The position numbers and the translations under genes are program-made. 64,000 bases of DNA from positions 7,240,001 through 7,304,000 of the forward strand of contig CP107851.1 of assembly GCA_036013505.1 (NCBI GenBank), given 5' to 3'. The notes below the pieces were generated by a model, which saw only the letters and a program-made list of their open reading frames with translations, did not search any database and was not told the DNA's origin. This DNA is from Streptomyces sp. NBC_00510. Its GTDB lineage: Bacteria; Actinomycetota; Actinomycetes; Streptomycetales; Streptomycetaceae. Below, piece by piece: positions 22,284-30,712 of this stretch. Position 1 is the first letter of the stretch; each line of letters begins with the position of its first letter.

Positions 22284-23399
22284 GTGAATGAGTCGACATT
22301 TGCTCCCGGGGGTGGTCAGCCAGGAATGACCGTGCAGACCGACGGCTCCGCACGGCTCGAACCGGTGGCCTCCGTGGCCGTCCGGACGTTCGAGGCGCGC
22401 AGGACCGGGACAGACAACGAGACGCGTTACGCGAACCCCATGGCGCACTACGAAGAAGAGCTGCAGGACGGTCAGTTCTACGACCCCGACGCGGAGTACG
22501 AACCCGACCCCGAGTACGCGGCCACGCTGGCACCCGACGCGGCGCGGCAGCGCCGAGAGCGCGTGGGCCCCACCGGCCGCCCGTTGCCGTACTTCCCGAT
22601 CCCCGGCCCACTGACGGACCACGGCCCGGCGAAGATCATCGCCATGTGCAACCAGAAGGGCGGCGTCGGCAAGACGACGTCCACCATCAACCTCGGTGCC
22701 GCGCTGGCCGAATACGGCCGCCGCGTCCTCCTGGTCGACTTCGACCCGCAGGGCGCGCTCTCCGTCGGCCTCGGCGTCAACCCGATGGAACTGGACGTCA
22801 CGGTCTACAACTTGCTGATGGAACGCGGGCTCTCGGCCGACGAGGTGCTGCTGAAGACCGCGGTGCCCGGCATGGACCTGTTGCCCAGCAACATCGACCT
22901 GTCGGCCGCGGAAGTCCAGTTGGTCAGCGAGGTGGCCCGCGAGTCCTCGCTGCAGCGCGCGTTGAAGCCGCTGCTGCCCGACTACGACTACGTCATCATC
23001 GACTGTCAGCCCTCGCTCGGCCTGCTGACCGTCAACGCCCTGACCGCGGCCCACCAGGTGATCGTCCCGCTGGAGTGCGAGTTCTTCGCGCTGCGCGGTG
23101 TCGCGCTGCTCACCGAGACCATCGAGAAGGTCAGGGAACGGCTCAACCCCGAGCTGGAGCTGGACGGCATCCTCGCCACGATGTACGACTCGCGCACCGT
23201 GCACAGCCGCGAGGTCCTGGCGCGTGTCGTCGAGGCCTTCGACGACCACGTCTACCACACCGTCATCGGACGGACCGTCCGCTTCCCGGAGACCACGGTC
23301 GCCGGTGAGCCGATCACCACCTACGCCTCCAACTCGGTCGGCGCCGCCGCCTATCGCCAGCTCGCCAGGGAGGTGCTCGCCCGGTGTCACGCCGAGTGA
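22284..23399 (+). CDS. ParA/Soj-family ATPase
   Basis: 371 residues. The deviant Walker A KGGVGKTT is at residues 125-132 (AMCNQKGGVGKTTSTINLGA). LLVDFDPQGALSVGLGV and YVIIDCQPSLGLLTVNAL complete the ParA/MinD ATPase set. An acidic N-terminal extension of about 120 residues precedes the domain. It is not the canonical parAB pair near oriC, since no ParB follows. Its operon with scpA and scpB argues for a role in chromosome organisation or segregation. GTG is chosen because AAGGAGGT lies 11 nt upstream. Confidence 0.88.
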   Translation: MNESTFAPGGGQPGMTVQTDGSARLEPVASVAVRTFEARRTGTDNETRYANPMAHYEEELQDGQFYDPDAEYEPDPEYAATLAPDAARQRRERVGPTGRPLPYFPIPGPLTDHGPAKIIAMCNQKGGVGKTTSTINLGAALAEYGRRVLLVDFDPQGALSVGLGVNPMELDVTVYNLLMERGLSADEVLLKTAVPGMDLLPSNIDLSAAEVQLVSEVARESSLQRALKPLLPDYDYVIIDCQPSLGLLTVNALTAAHQVIVPLECEFFALRGVALLTETIEKVRERLNPELELDGILATMYDSRTVHSREVLARVVEAFDDHVYHTVIGRTVRFPETTVAGEPITTYASNSVGAAAYRQLAREVLARCHAE

Positions 23400-24055
23400 G
23401 TCTCCCGGGGGCCGACGAACTGTTCCGCACCACCGGGGGGCGGGGGCTCCAGTCCGCGACGCCGCGGCAGCACGCCAACGGCGAGACTCCCGGCGCGGGC
23501 ACCGGCGGCGGCCCCGGCACGGACTCCGGCGCGCCCGGCGAACGCCCGCTGCGGCCCGTGCCTGCCCCCGCCGAGGAGCCGGCGCCCGAGGAGGCGCCCG
23601 TCAGCGAGTCCGCGGCGCCCTCCGAAGCCGCCGAGCACGGCGGACGGGACGCCGGCACCGACGCCGGCACGGCGTCCGCCCCCGCGGCCCGCTCCGTCCC
23701 CGAGCAGGCGGGCCCGTCCGGTCCGACCGTCCGGCGCGGCCTGCAGGCCCCCGGAACGGGCTCCACGGGCCCCCAGGCGGCCCCGCAGCCGCCGCAGCCC
23801 CCGCAGCCGCGCCGCAAGTCCGGCCGGGCCCCCAGACGGCCCAGCGGGCGCGAGCGCCACGACGAGAAGATCACCGTCTACGTCTCCGCCGAGGAGCTCA
23901 TGGACCTCGAGCACGCCCGCCTCGTCCTGCGTGGGGAGCACGGGCTCGCCGTGGACCGCGGGCGGATCGTCCGCGAAGCGGTCGCGGTGGTCCTGGCCGA
24001 CCTCGAGTCCCGCGGCGACGCGAGCATCCTCGTACGCCGCCTGCGCGGCCGCTGA
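23384..24055 (+). CDS. Basic-tailed partner protein of the ParA-like ATPase, unknown
   Basis: 223 residues. The GTG start overlaps the ParA stop by 16 nt, with AGGGAGG 10 nt upstream. Residues 1-145 are disordered, rich in Pro, Ala, Glu and Gly. The C-terminal 75 residues are ordered: after a basic stretch (RRKSGRAPRRPSGRERHDEK) comes KITVYVSAEELMDLEHARLV, then VDRGRIVREAVAVVLADLES. That pattern (β-strand, then two helices) resembles a ribbon-helix-helix DNA-binding unit, which often partners ParA-type ATPases. This is inference; no named family is recognised. Confidence 0.78.
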   Translation: MSRRVSLPGADELFRTTGGRGLQSATPRQHANGETPGAGTGGGPGTDSGAPGERPLRPVPAPAEEPAPEEAPVSESAAPSEAAEHGGRDAGTDAGTASAPAARSVPEQAGPSGPTVRRGLQAPGTGSTGPQAAPQPPQPPQPRRKSGRAPRRPSGRERHDEKITVYVSAEELMDLEHARLVLRGEHGLAVDRGRIVREAVAVVLADLESRGDASILVRRLRGR

Positions 24056-24116
24056 CGCGCTCCGCGCGATACGGTGCCGTCCTCCGTACGGCCCCGTCAG
24101 CACCATCTGGACCCCC

Positions 24117-25268
24117 ATGCCCCCCGACGACACCGCCAGCCCGCAGCGCTCCCGCCGCCTCCTCGGCCGCGGCCCCGGCGCGAACCCCGTGCCGCCCCCG
24201 GCCGTGGCCGACGAGGGCGCGGGCGACGCGGGCGGTGAGTTCGGCCACACCATGTCCGCGGCGGCGCCGTCACCCGACGGCGTCGAGGCCGCGGCGGAGG
24301 CCGTCCCGCAGCCCGAGGGGCACCTGCTCGTCGCGGACCCGCCGCCCGCACCGGAGGCGGGGGACGACGAACCCCCGGCCGCGCCGGACGGGCAGGCGCA
24401 GTCTGCCGGCGAGCCGGGCGACGAGGGGAGTGCCCAGGAGGGCGCCGCCGCGAACGACGGCCGGTTCACCGTCCGGCTGGCGAACTTCGAGGGCCCCTTC
24501 GACCTGCTGCTGCAGCTGATCTCCAAGCACAAGCTCGACGTCACCGAGGTCGCCCTGTCCAAGGTGACGGACGAGTTCATGGCGCACATCCGCGCCATGG
24601 GACCGGACTGGGACCTGGACCAGACCACGGAGTTCCTGGTCGTCGCCGCGACGCTGCTGGACCTGAAGGCCGCGCGCCTGCTGCCCGCCGCCGAGGTGGA
24701 GGACGAGGAGGACCTCGCCCTGCTGGAGGCCCGGGACCTGCTCTTCGCCCGGCTGCTCCAGTACCGCGCCTACAAGCAGATCGCCGCGATCTTCGCCGAG
24801 CGGCTGGAGGCCGAGGCGCTGCACCACCCCCGCACCGTGGGACTGGAGCCGCAGCACGCCGAGCTGCTGCCCGAGGTGGTGCTGAGCATCGGTCCGGAAC
24901 GCTTCGCGCAGCTCGCCGTCAAGGCGATGCAGCCGAAGCCGAAGCCGCAGGTGTACGTGGACCACATCCACGCGCCGCTGGTGAGCGTCCGCGAACAGGC
25001 GGAGCACGTCATCGCGATGCTGCGCGAGCGCGGCGAGGCGAACTTCACGGAGCTCACCTTCGACGCCCCCGACACCCTGACGGTCGTCGCGCGCTTCCTG
25101 GCCCTCCTGGAGCTGTACCGGGAGAAGGCGGTCGCGCTCGACCAGGAGGAGGCCCTGGGCACGCTCCGGGTCCGCTGGACGGGCGGCGAGGCGGCACCGG
25201 CCCAGCCGCTCGTGACCGATGAATTCGACCAGGTGCCGGCCGCCGCGAAGGACGGGAAGGATGGCTGA
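24117..25268 (+). CDS. scpA: Segregation and condensation protein A
   Basis: 383 residues. This kleisin subunit bridges the SMC heads in the bacterial condensin complex. The core starts near residue 117 with FTVRLANFEGPFDLLLQLIS followed by KHKLDVTEVALSKVTDEF. The C-terminal winged helix has FTELTFDAPDTLTVVARFLA. About 115 residues of Pro/Ala/Asp-rich sequence precede the core, longer than in Firmicutes ScpA. The ATG has no good ribosome site, and an internal ATG at 24252 is possible. It overlaps scpB by 8 nt. Confidence 0.92.
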   Translation: MPPDDTASPQRSRRLLGRGPGANPVPPPAVADEGAGDAGGEFGHTMSAAAPSPDGVEAAAEAVPQPEGHLLVADPPPAPEAGDDEPPAAPDGQAQSAGEPGDEGSAQEGAAANDGRFTVRLANFEGPFDLLLQLISKHKLDVTEVALSKVTDEFMAHIRAMGPDWDLDQTTEFLVVAATLLDLKAARLLPAAEVEDEEDLALLEARDLLFARLLQYRAYKQIAAIFAERLEAEALHHPRTVGLEPQHAELLPEVVLSIGPERFAQLAVKAMQPKPKPQVYVDHIHAPLVSVREQAEHVIAMLRERGEANFTELTFDAPDTLTVVARFLALLELYREKAVALDQEEALGTLRVRWTGGEAAPAQPLVTDEFDQVPAAAKDGKDG

Positions 25269-25947
25269 CGTGACGGAGGTGACCGGGATGACCGGGGTGA
25301 CCGGGGCGGTCGAGGGGACCGGTGAGGCGGCGGAGGGCACGCCCGCGGGGCTGCTGTCCGTGGCGGAGCTGGAGCTGAGGCCCGCCCTGGAGGCGGTCCT
25401 GATGGTCGTCGACGAGCCCGTCACCGAGGAGACCCTGTCGAAGGTGCTGGAGCGCCCGCGCCGGGAGATCGCCACCGCGCTCCACGACCTCGCGGAGGAG
25501 TACGCCGCGCAGGGCCGCGGCTTCGACCTGCGCCTGATCGCGGGCGGCTGGCGCTTCTACACCCGGCCCGCGTACGCCGCGGCCGTCGAGAAGTTCGTCC
25601 TGGACGGCCAGCAGGCCCGGCTGACCCAGGCCGCGCTGGAGACGCTGGCGGTCGTCGCGTACCGGCAGCCGGTGAGCCGGTCCCGGGTCTCCGCGGTGCG
25701 CGGGGTCAACTGCGACGGCGTGATGCGCACCCTTCTTCAGCGGGGTCTGGTGGAGGAGTGTGGGACGGAAGCCGAGACAGGTGCGATCCTGTACAGGACG
25801 ACGAACTACTTCCTGGAGCGGATGGGCCTGCGCGGCCTGGACGAGCTGCCCGAGCTCGCCCCGTTCCTCCCGGAGGCGGCCGCCGTCGAGGCGGACTCCC
25901 TGGAGGGCGTCCCCTCATTCGACCCGGACTCGACGACGGATACTTGA
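25261..25947 (+). CDS. scpB: Segregation and condensation protein B
   Basis: 228 residues. ScpB dimers bind ScpA and complete the SMC-ScpAB complex. Paired winged-helix domains are seen: LRPALEAVLMVVDEPVTEET near residue 35 and the highly conserved LTQAALETLAVVAYRQPVSR followed by VSAVRGVNCDGVMRTL. This ATG has AAGGA 8 nt upstream. ATG 25288 also has GGAGG in good position, so either may start the protein. It overlaps scpA by 8 nt and its stop overlaps the next ATG (TGATG). Confidence 0.92.
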   Translation: MADVTEVTGMTGVTGAVEGTGEAAEGTPAGLLSVAELELRPALEAVLMVVDEPVTEETLSKVLERPRREIATALHDLAEEYAAQGRGFDLRLIAGGWRFYTRPAYAAAVEKFVLDGQQARLTQAALETLAVVAYRQPVSRSRVSAVRGVNCDGVMRTLLQRGLVEECGTEAETGAILYRTTNYFLERMGLRGLDELPELAPFLPEAAAVEADSLEGVPSFDPDSTTDT

Positions 25948-27047
25948 TGCGAAGCAGTAGCGGCAGCGGCAGGAACAGCGGCGGCAACCGGAATCCCCGG
26001 GGTGCCGATGGGGGCACGTCCCGGTCCAGGACCGGGGGGCAGCGCGACGACCAGCAGAAGCGCGCGGGCCGGCCCCGTCCGGAGGAGCGGCGCTACGACG
26101 TCGGCGGCAGCTCCGGCGGCCCCGGTGGAGCGGGCGGAGCCGCCAGGCGCGGCACCGGTGGCAAGCCGGGCGGCACCGGTGGCAAGCCGGGCGGTGCCTC
26201 CGGCAAGCCCCGCAAGTCCACACCCGCGCGCCCGCGCGAACTCGACGCCCAGATCGAGGAGCGCAACCGCGAGCGGCACAGCAAGCCCAAGCTGAACCTC
26301 CCCAAGACCTTCCCCGGCGCCGAGCAGGAGGGCGAGCGCCTGCAGAAGGTGCTGGCCCGGGCGGGCATGGGCTCGCGCCGCGCGTGCGAGGAGCTGATCG
26401 AGCAGCGCCGCGTCGAGGTGAACGGCAAGATCGTCACCGAGCAGGGCCTGCGCGTGGACCCGGACAAGGACGAGGTGCGCGTCGACGGGCTGACCGTCGC
26501 CACGCAGTCGTACCTGTTCTTCGCCCTGAACAAGCCGGCCGGCGTCGTCTCCACGATGGAGGACCCCGAGGGCCGCCAGTGCCTCGGCGACTACGTCACC
26601 AACCGCGAGACCCGGCTGTTCCACGTCGGGCGGCTGGACACCGAGACCGAGGGCATCATCCTGCTCACCAACCACGGCGAGCTGGCCCACCGTCTCACCC
26701 ACCCCCGCTACGGCGTGCAGAAGACGTACCTCGCCGCGATCAACGGCGTGCTGCCGCGCGACATCGGCAAGCAGCTCAAGAGCGGCATCGAGCTGGAGGA
26801 CGGCTGGGCCCGTGCCGACAGCTTCCGCGTCGTGCAGCAGACCGGCAAGAACTACCTCGTCGAGGTGACCCTGCACGAGGGCCGCAAGCACATCGTCCGC
26901 CGCATGCTGGCCGAGGCGGGCTTCCCGGTCGACAAGCTGGTCCGCACCAGCTTCGGCCCGATCGCGCTCGGCGACCAGAAGTCGGGGTGGCTGCGGCGGC
27001 TCACCAACACCGAGGTGGGCATGCTCATGCGCGAGGTCGACCTCTGA
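25947..27047 (+). CDS. RsuA/RluB-family rRNA pseudouridine synthase
   Basis: 366 residues. About 120 residues of Gly/Arg/Ser-rich, basic leader precede an S4 domain (RLQKVLARAGMGSRRACEEL) and the catalytic domain. LFHVGRLDTETEGIILLTNH contains the catalytic Asp, and YLVEVTLHEGRKHIVRRMLA follows. The family isomerises specific uridines in 23S or 16S rRNA. Linkage to scpAB is a classic conserved neighbourhood. The stop of scpB overlaps this ATG by one base. It ends at a hairpin with TTTT. Confidence 0.9.
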   Translation: MRSSSGSGRNSGGNRNPRGADGGTSRSRTGGQRDDQQKRAGRPRPEERRYDVGGSSGGPGGAGGAARRGTGGKPGGTGGKPGGASGKPRKSTPARPRELDAQIEERNRERHSKPKLNLPKTFPGAEQEGERLQKVLARAGMGSRRACEELIEQRRVEVNGKIVTEQGLRVDPDKDEVRVDGLTVATQSYLFFALNKPAGVVSTMEDPEGRQCLGDYVTNRETRLFHVGRLDTETEGIILLTNHGELAHRLTHPRYGVQKTYLAAINGVLPRDIGKQLKSGIELEDGWARADSFRVVQQTGKNYLVEVTLHEGRKHIVRRMLAEAGFPVDKLVRTSFGPIALGDQKSGWLRRLTNTEVGMLMREVDL

Positions 27048-27072
27048 GCCGTCCGGTCCCCGCCGTCACGGG

Positions 27073-27102
27073 CCGGTCCGCGCCCCCTGCCGGACCGGTT
27101 TT
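27073..27102 (+). terminator. Terminator of the parA-scpAB-pseudouridine synthase operon
   Basis: A perfect 8-bp stem (27073-27080 with 27091-27098) has a 10-nt loop and is followed by TTTT. It lies 25 nt after the stop. Confidence 0.8.
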
Positions 27103-27130
27103 CTGACCGGCTTCTCATCGGATAAGGACT

Positions 27131-27155
27131 TTCCCGGAGGACGCCGTTCCGGGAA
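27131..27155 (+). promoter_or_regulatory. Inverted repeat touching the ribosome site of the RlaP-like gene
   Basis: TTCCCGGA (27131-27138) and TCCGGGAA (27148-27155) form a perfect 8-bp inverted repeat with a 9-nt loop. The distal arm overlaps the first bases of the AAGGA ribosome site (27154-27158). It could be an operator or an RNA hairpin that limits translation. Confidence 0.45.
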
Positions 27156-27165
27156 GGATGGCGCA

Positions 27166-27942
27166 ATGACCATCCACGCCGAACGTCTGCGCGGGGCCGG
27201 GCTGCCCGAACTCTCCCCGGCCCTCGCCCAGCAGGGACACCCGTTGCTGTTCGCCACCGTCTCCGGTGCGCACCTGTACGGCTTCCCGTCCCGCGACTCC
27301 GACGTGGACCTGCGCGGCATCCACCTCCTCCCGCTGTCCGACCTGATCGGGCTGCGGGAGGGCGAGGAGACCCAGACCCGCATGTGGGAGCAGGACGGCC
27401 TCGAACTCGACCTGGTCACCCACGACCTGCTGAAGTTCGCCCGGCTCATGCTGCGGCGCAACGGCTACGTCCTGGAGCAGCTGCTGTCCCCGCTCGTGGT
27501 GCACACCAGCGGCGTCCACGCCCAACTGGTCGACCTGGCACCCGGGGTCATCACCAGCCACCACGCCCACCACTACCGGGGCTTCGCCCGTACCCAGTGG
27601 GAGCTGTACGAGAAGACCGGCGAGCTCAAGCCGCTGCTCTACACCTTCCGGGTGCTGCTGACCGGCATCCACCTGATGCGCACCGGCACCGTCGAGGCGC
27701 ACCTGCCGACGCTGCTGGAGCACGTCACCGCCCCCGGGTACGTCCGCGAACTCATCGACGAGAAGGCCGTCGCCGAGCACGGCCTCGCCATGGACCTCGA
27801 CCCGCGCCGCGTCCACGCCGACGTCGAGGCCCTGCACGCGGGTCTGGACGACGCGCAGCGGGACACCCGGCTGCCCGGCGAGCCGGCGGCCTACGACGCC
27901 CTCCACGACCTGGTCGTCCGCACCCGGGTGGCCGCGGCGTGA
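27166..27942 (+). CDS. RlaP-type Pol-β nucleotidyltransferase (first paralogue)
   Basis: 258 residues. The Pol-β nucleotidyltransferase motif is VSGAHLYGFPSRDSDVDLRG (residues about 36-55), with the DxD metal ligands, and a third acidic position is likely in LELDLVTHDLLKF. The C-terminal helical part has LMLRRNGYVLEQLLSPLVVH. This pattern matches the RlaP/COG3541 group, named for association with RNA ligases; the substrate is not known for most members. The stop overlaps the ADP-ribosylglycohydrolase GTG (GTGA). The gene 1.0 kb downstream on the other strand is a paralogue. Confidence 0.84.
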   Translation: MTIHAERLRGAGLPELSPALAQQGHPLLFATVSGAHLYGFPSRDSDVDLRGIHLLPLSDLIGLREGEETQTRMWEQDGLELDLVTHDLLKFARLMLRRNGYVLEQLLSPLVVHTSGVHAQLVDLAPGVITSHHAHHYRGFARTQWELYEKTGELKPLLYTFRVLLTGIHLMRTGTVEAHLPTLLEHVTAPGYVRELIDEKAVAEHGLAMDLDPRRVHADVEALHAGLDDAQRDTRLPGEPAAYDALHDLVVRTRVAAA

Positions 27943-28952
27943 GACGGGCCGCCTCGGGGGCGATGACGGGGCTGGCGATCGGTGACGCGCTCGGTTTCCC
28001 CACGGAGTTCAACGACGTCCCGTCGATCCTCGCCAAGTGCGGTCCGTGGCGGGAGATGGAACTGCCCCGCCCGGCCTTCGTCACCGACGACACGCAGATG
28101 ACGCTCGCCCTCGGCCGCGGGCTGCGCACGGCGATGGAACGAGGCCCCCTCACGCCGTCCCGGCTCGCCCGCCCGGTGCGCGAGGAGTACGTCGACTGGT
28201 ACCACTCGCCCGACAACAACCGTGCCCCCGGCCGCACCTGCCTGGTCGCCTGCGAGAAGCTGGACCACCCGGACCGGCCCTGGCAGGAGGCCAGCCAGAC
28301 AGGCTCCAAGGGCTGCGGCGCGAACATGCGGGTCGCCCCGGTCGGCCTCGTCCCCGGCCTGCGCCCCGAGGAACGGGCGGGGGCGGCCCAGTTGCAGTCC
28401 GCGCTCACCCACGGCCACCCCACGGCGCTCGCGGCCTCCGACCTCACCGCGCACGCCGTCCACCTGCTCGCGCGGGGCGCCGCCCCCGCGGAACTGACCG
28501 CCCTGCTGCGCGCCTACGCGATGGAGCAGCGCGACACGTACCACGAGTGGTGGCTCGGCGACCTGTGGCTGCGTGCCCAGGACCACGGCCCGGTGGCCTT
28601 CGTCCGGCGCGGCTGGGACGAGTGCCTCGGGGTGCTCGACCGCCTCGACGAGGCCCTCGCGGCGCCCGACCGGGAGGCCGACCCGTGCCTGGCCGGCGGC
28701 GCGGGCTGGATCGCCGAGGAGGCGTTCGCGACCGGCCTGCTGTGCTTCCTGCTCTTCCCGGACGAACCCGTCACCGCGGTGCGCCGGGCGGCGTGCTCCT
28801 CGGGGGACTCCGACTCGATCGCCTGCCTGACGGGCGCCTTCGCCGGCGCGCACCACGGCCTGGCGGCCTGGCCGGACGCCTGGGTGGAGCGGCTCGAGCA
28901 CCGTGACGAACTACTGGCCCTCGGCGCCCTCTGGGACGGCGACGGCGGCTGA
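27939..28952 (+). CDS. ADP-ribosylglycohydrolase (DraG/ARH family)
   Basis: 337 residues from a GTG that overlaps the upstream stop. The di-metal site motifs are intact: GAMTGLAIGDALGFPTEF near the N-terminus, FVTDDTQMTLALGRGL, and near the C-terminus CSSGDSDSIACLTGAFAGA. The family removes ADP-ribose from protein or nucleic acid targets. Its translational coupling to a nucleotidyltransferase suggests both act on one substrate, possibly a modified RNA; this is inference. The last 42 nt overlap the convergent second nucleotidyltransferase gene. Confidence 0.87.
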   Translation: MRRAASGAMTGLAIGDALGFPTEFNDVPSILAKCGPWREMELPRPAFVTDDTQMTLALGRGLRTAMERGPLTPSRLARPVREEYVDWYHSPDNNRAPGRTCLVACEKLDHPDRPWQEASQTGSKGCGANMRVAPVGLVPGLRPEERAGAAQLQSALTHGHPTALAASDLTAHAVHLLARGAAPAELTALLRAYAMEQRDTYHEWWLGDLWLRAQDHGPVAFVRRGWDECLGVLDRLDEALAAPDREADPCLAGGAGWIAEEAFATGLLCFLLFPDEPVTAVRRAACSSGDSDSIACLTGAFAGAHHGLAAWPDAWVERLEHRDELLALGALWDGDGG

Positions 28953-29621
28953 CGCCCGCCGGACCCGGACGAGGAAGTCCTCGACGCGGGCCCGGTCCGG
29001 CTCGTCCGGGAGCGGACTGCGCGGGGCGGCGGCGTCGGCCTCCTCGCGCAGCCGGAGCATCCAGGACTCCGTCTCCGCCCAGCCGACCTCGCCCCGCTTG
29101 ACCGCCAGCAGCCGCTCCCGGTGGTCGCCGACCCCTATGCGCAGTTCGCCGGTGCGGAGCAGGTCGCGGGAGCTGATCAGCAGGCGCAGCAGGTGCATGG
29201 CGTGCTTCCAGCGGGGCGCGCCGTGCGTGCGGACGTCGGCCTCCAGCTTCCGCAACTGGCCGGTGGCGTAGCGCGCGAAGCTCTCGTGGACGTGCCGGGA
29301 CAGGAAGGCGCCGCGCAGGGCGAGCAGTTCCTTCCCGGTGTCGTCGACGTGCTCGACGAGGGGGGAGTGGAGGCACTCCAGGATGTTGGGGTTGGCGCGC
29401 AGCGCGAGCTCGCAGAACCGCTCCAGCTCCCAGGAGAACTGCTCGGGCTCCGGGCCGTCCACGTGGCGGGGCGGCTTGTCGAAGCGCCAGAAGAGCGGCG
29501 TGGGCGCCACGTACACCCCGCGACGGTCGGTGTCGCTGCCGTCCGTGGCCAGGCCGAAGGCGCGTGAGCCCATCACACAGGCGTAGACGGTGTGCCGGCG
29601 TACGAGGTCGTGGTCGCGCAT
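28911..29621 (-). CDS. RlaP-type Pol-β nucleotidyltransferase (second paralogue)
   Basis: 236 residues. The motif VMGSRAFGLATDGSDTDRRG (residues about 16-35) carries the GS and DxD positions. SWELERFCELALRANPNILE followed by CLHSPLVEH aligns with LLKFARLMLRRNGYVLEQLL of the first paralogue, so the two genes are related. It starts at ATG. It is oriented against the first cassette genes, overlaps the ADP-ribosylglycohydrolase 3' end by 42 nt, and lies 18 nt downstream of the Rieske gene, with which it may be co-transcribed. Confidence 0.83.
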   Translation of the reverse strand: MRDHDLVRRHTVYACVMGSRAFGLATDGSDTDRRGVYVAPTPLFWRFDKPPRHVDGPEPEQFSWELERFCELALRANPNILECLHSPLVEHVDDTGKELLALRGAFLSRHVHESFARYATGQLRKLEADVRTHGAPRWKHAMHLLRLLISSRDLLRTGELRIGVGDHRERLLAVKRGEVGWAETESWMLRLREEADAAAPRSPLPDEPDRARVEDFLVRVRRASAAVAVPEGAEGQ

Positions 29622-29639
29622 GGACCGGGATCGTACGGG

Positions 29640-30092
29640 CTACACGAGGAGGATCTCGCCGTCTTTTTCGGTGATCTCCTTGGGGGGAAGCGGCTTCTTG
29701 GCCGGTCCCGCGGCCACCGAGGCGTCGGTGATGCGGAACTTGCTGCCGTGGCAGGGGCAGTTGATGGTGCCGTCGGAGACGGTGTTCACCAGGCAGCCCT
29801 GATGGGTGCAGACGGCGGAGAAGGCCTTGAACTCGCCGGCCTGGGGCTGGGTCACCACGACCTTCTTGTCCGTGATCACCGTGCCGCCGCCCACGGGCAC
29901 GTCGGCCGCCTTCACCAGCACCTCGCCTTCCCCGGACGGGGGAGCGGAGGCCGGTGCCGAGGTCGGCGCGGAGACGGGCGCCGAGGCCGGTGGTGGCGCG
30001 GAGGTCGCCGCCGCGGGCGGCGCGCTCTCTTCGCCGTACTTGCTGCAACCCGCCAGCGCTGCAGTGGACAGCAGCACCATGCGTCGCTTCAT
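29640..30092 (-). CDS. Rieske [2Fe-2S] lipoprotein
   Basis: 150 residues. A lipobox (LLSTAALAGC) ends at Cys16, so the mature protein is likely a membrane-anchored lipoprotein facing outside. A Pro/Ala/Ser linker (about 25-55) leads to a Rieske domain with both cluster motifs, CTHQGC and CPCHGS, holding two Cys and two His. The start codon ATG overlaps the stop of the upstream membrane-protein gene (ATGA). Electron transfer with that protein is the natural inference. An alternative Met four codons later is possible. Confidence 0.88.
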   Translation of the reverse strand: MKRRMVLLSTAALAGCSKYGEESAPPAAATSAPPPASAPVSAPTSAPASAPPSGEGEVLVKAADVPVGGGTVITDKKVVVTQPQAGEFKAFSAVCTHQGCLVNTVSDGTINCPCHGSKFRITDASVAAGPAKKPLPPKEITEKDGEILLV

Positions 30093-30679
30093 GTCGTCAC
30101 CCCGACCGTTCTGAAGAACCACAACGCGGACGTCAGCCACAGCACCGTCAGCGCCGTGAAGACCAGCCCGCCGACGACCGGCAGCAGCCAGCCCGGCAGT
30201 CGCTCGGCCCGCAGCAGCAGCATCTTTGCGGTGAATGCCCCGAAAAAGAAGCACCCGAGCAGCGAGTGCCACATCACGCGGCTGCTGTACGTCTGATAGC
30301 CCAACGCGTACAGGCAGTGCACGGCGACCGGGACGGCCAGCAGGAACGCGATCCGGCCCGACCAGCGGTGCAGCCCGCCGGTCCAGGAGGGGGCGCGGAC
30401 GCCCGGCACCTTGCCGTACATCACCAGCGCCGAGACCGCCTGCACCACGGCGAAGGCGAAGGCGGCCGTGGCGAGCCAGGACTTGACCGCGCCCGTGCTG
30501 GAGAAACCGGCCAGGTTGAAGGCGGTGCCGGCCGGGTCGTGCACCCTGCCGTACGCGCCGAGGGCGACCGCGACCGCCGCGGCGGCGACCGCGGGGACGA
30601 GGAACACGGCGACCCGCCGCCGGGGGCGCGGTGACGGGGCCGGGAAGGACGTGGTGGCGGCGTTCGGGTCCGCGTTCAT
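30089..30679 (-). CDS. Five-helix membrane protein, DUF6529-like
   Basis: 196 residues with about five hydrophobic segments, near residues 23-42, 65-87, 108-128, 138-158 and 165-190. Conserved-looking His residues sit at helix ends (LHRWSGRIAF, VAVHCLYALG, RVMWHSLLGC), as in cytochrome b561-type heme proteins. I believe it belongs to the DUF6529 family, whose function is not established. Coupling to the Rieske lipoprotein suggests a small redox module in the membrane. Confidence 0.78.
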   Translation of the reverse strand: MNADPNAATTSFPAPSPRPRRRVAVFLVPAVAAAAVAVALGAYGRVHDPAGTAFNLAGFSSTGAVKSWLATAAFAFAVVQAVSALVMYGKVPGVRAPSWTGGLHRWSGRIAFLLAVPVAVHCLYALGYQTYSSRVMWHSLLGCFFFGAFTAKMLLLRAERLPGWLLPVVGGLVFTALTVLWLTSALWFFRTVGVTT

Positions 30680-30712
30680 GGGGCGCTCCTGCTCCTGCCT
30701 GCGGGCGGACGG

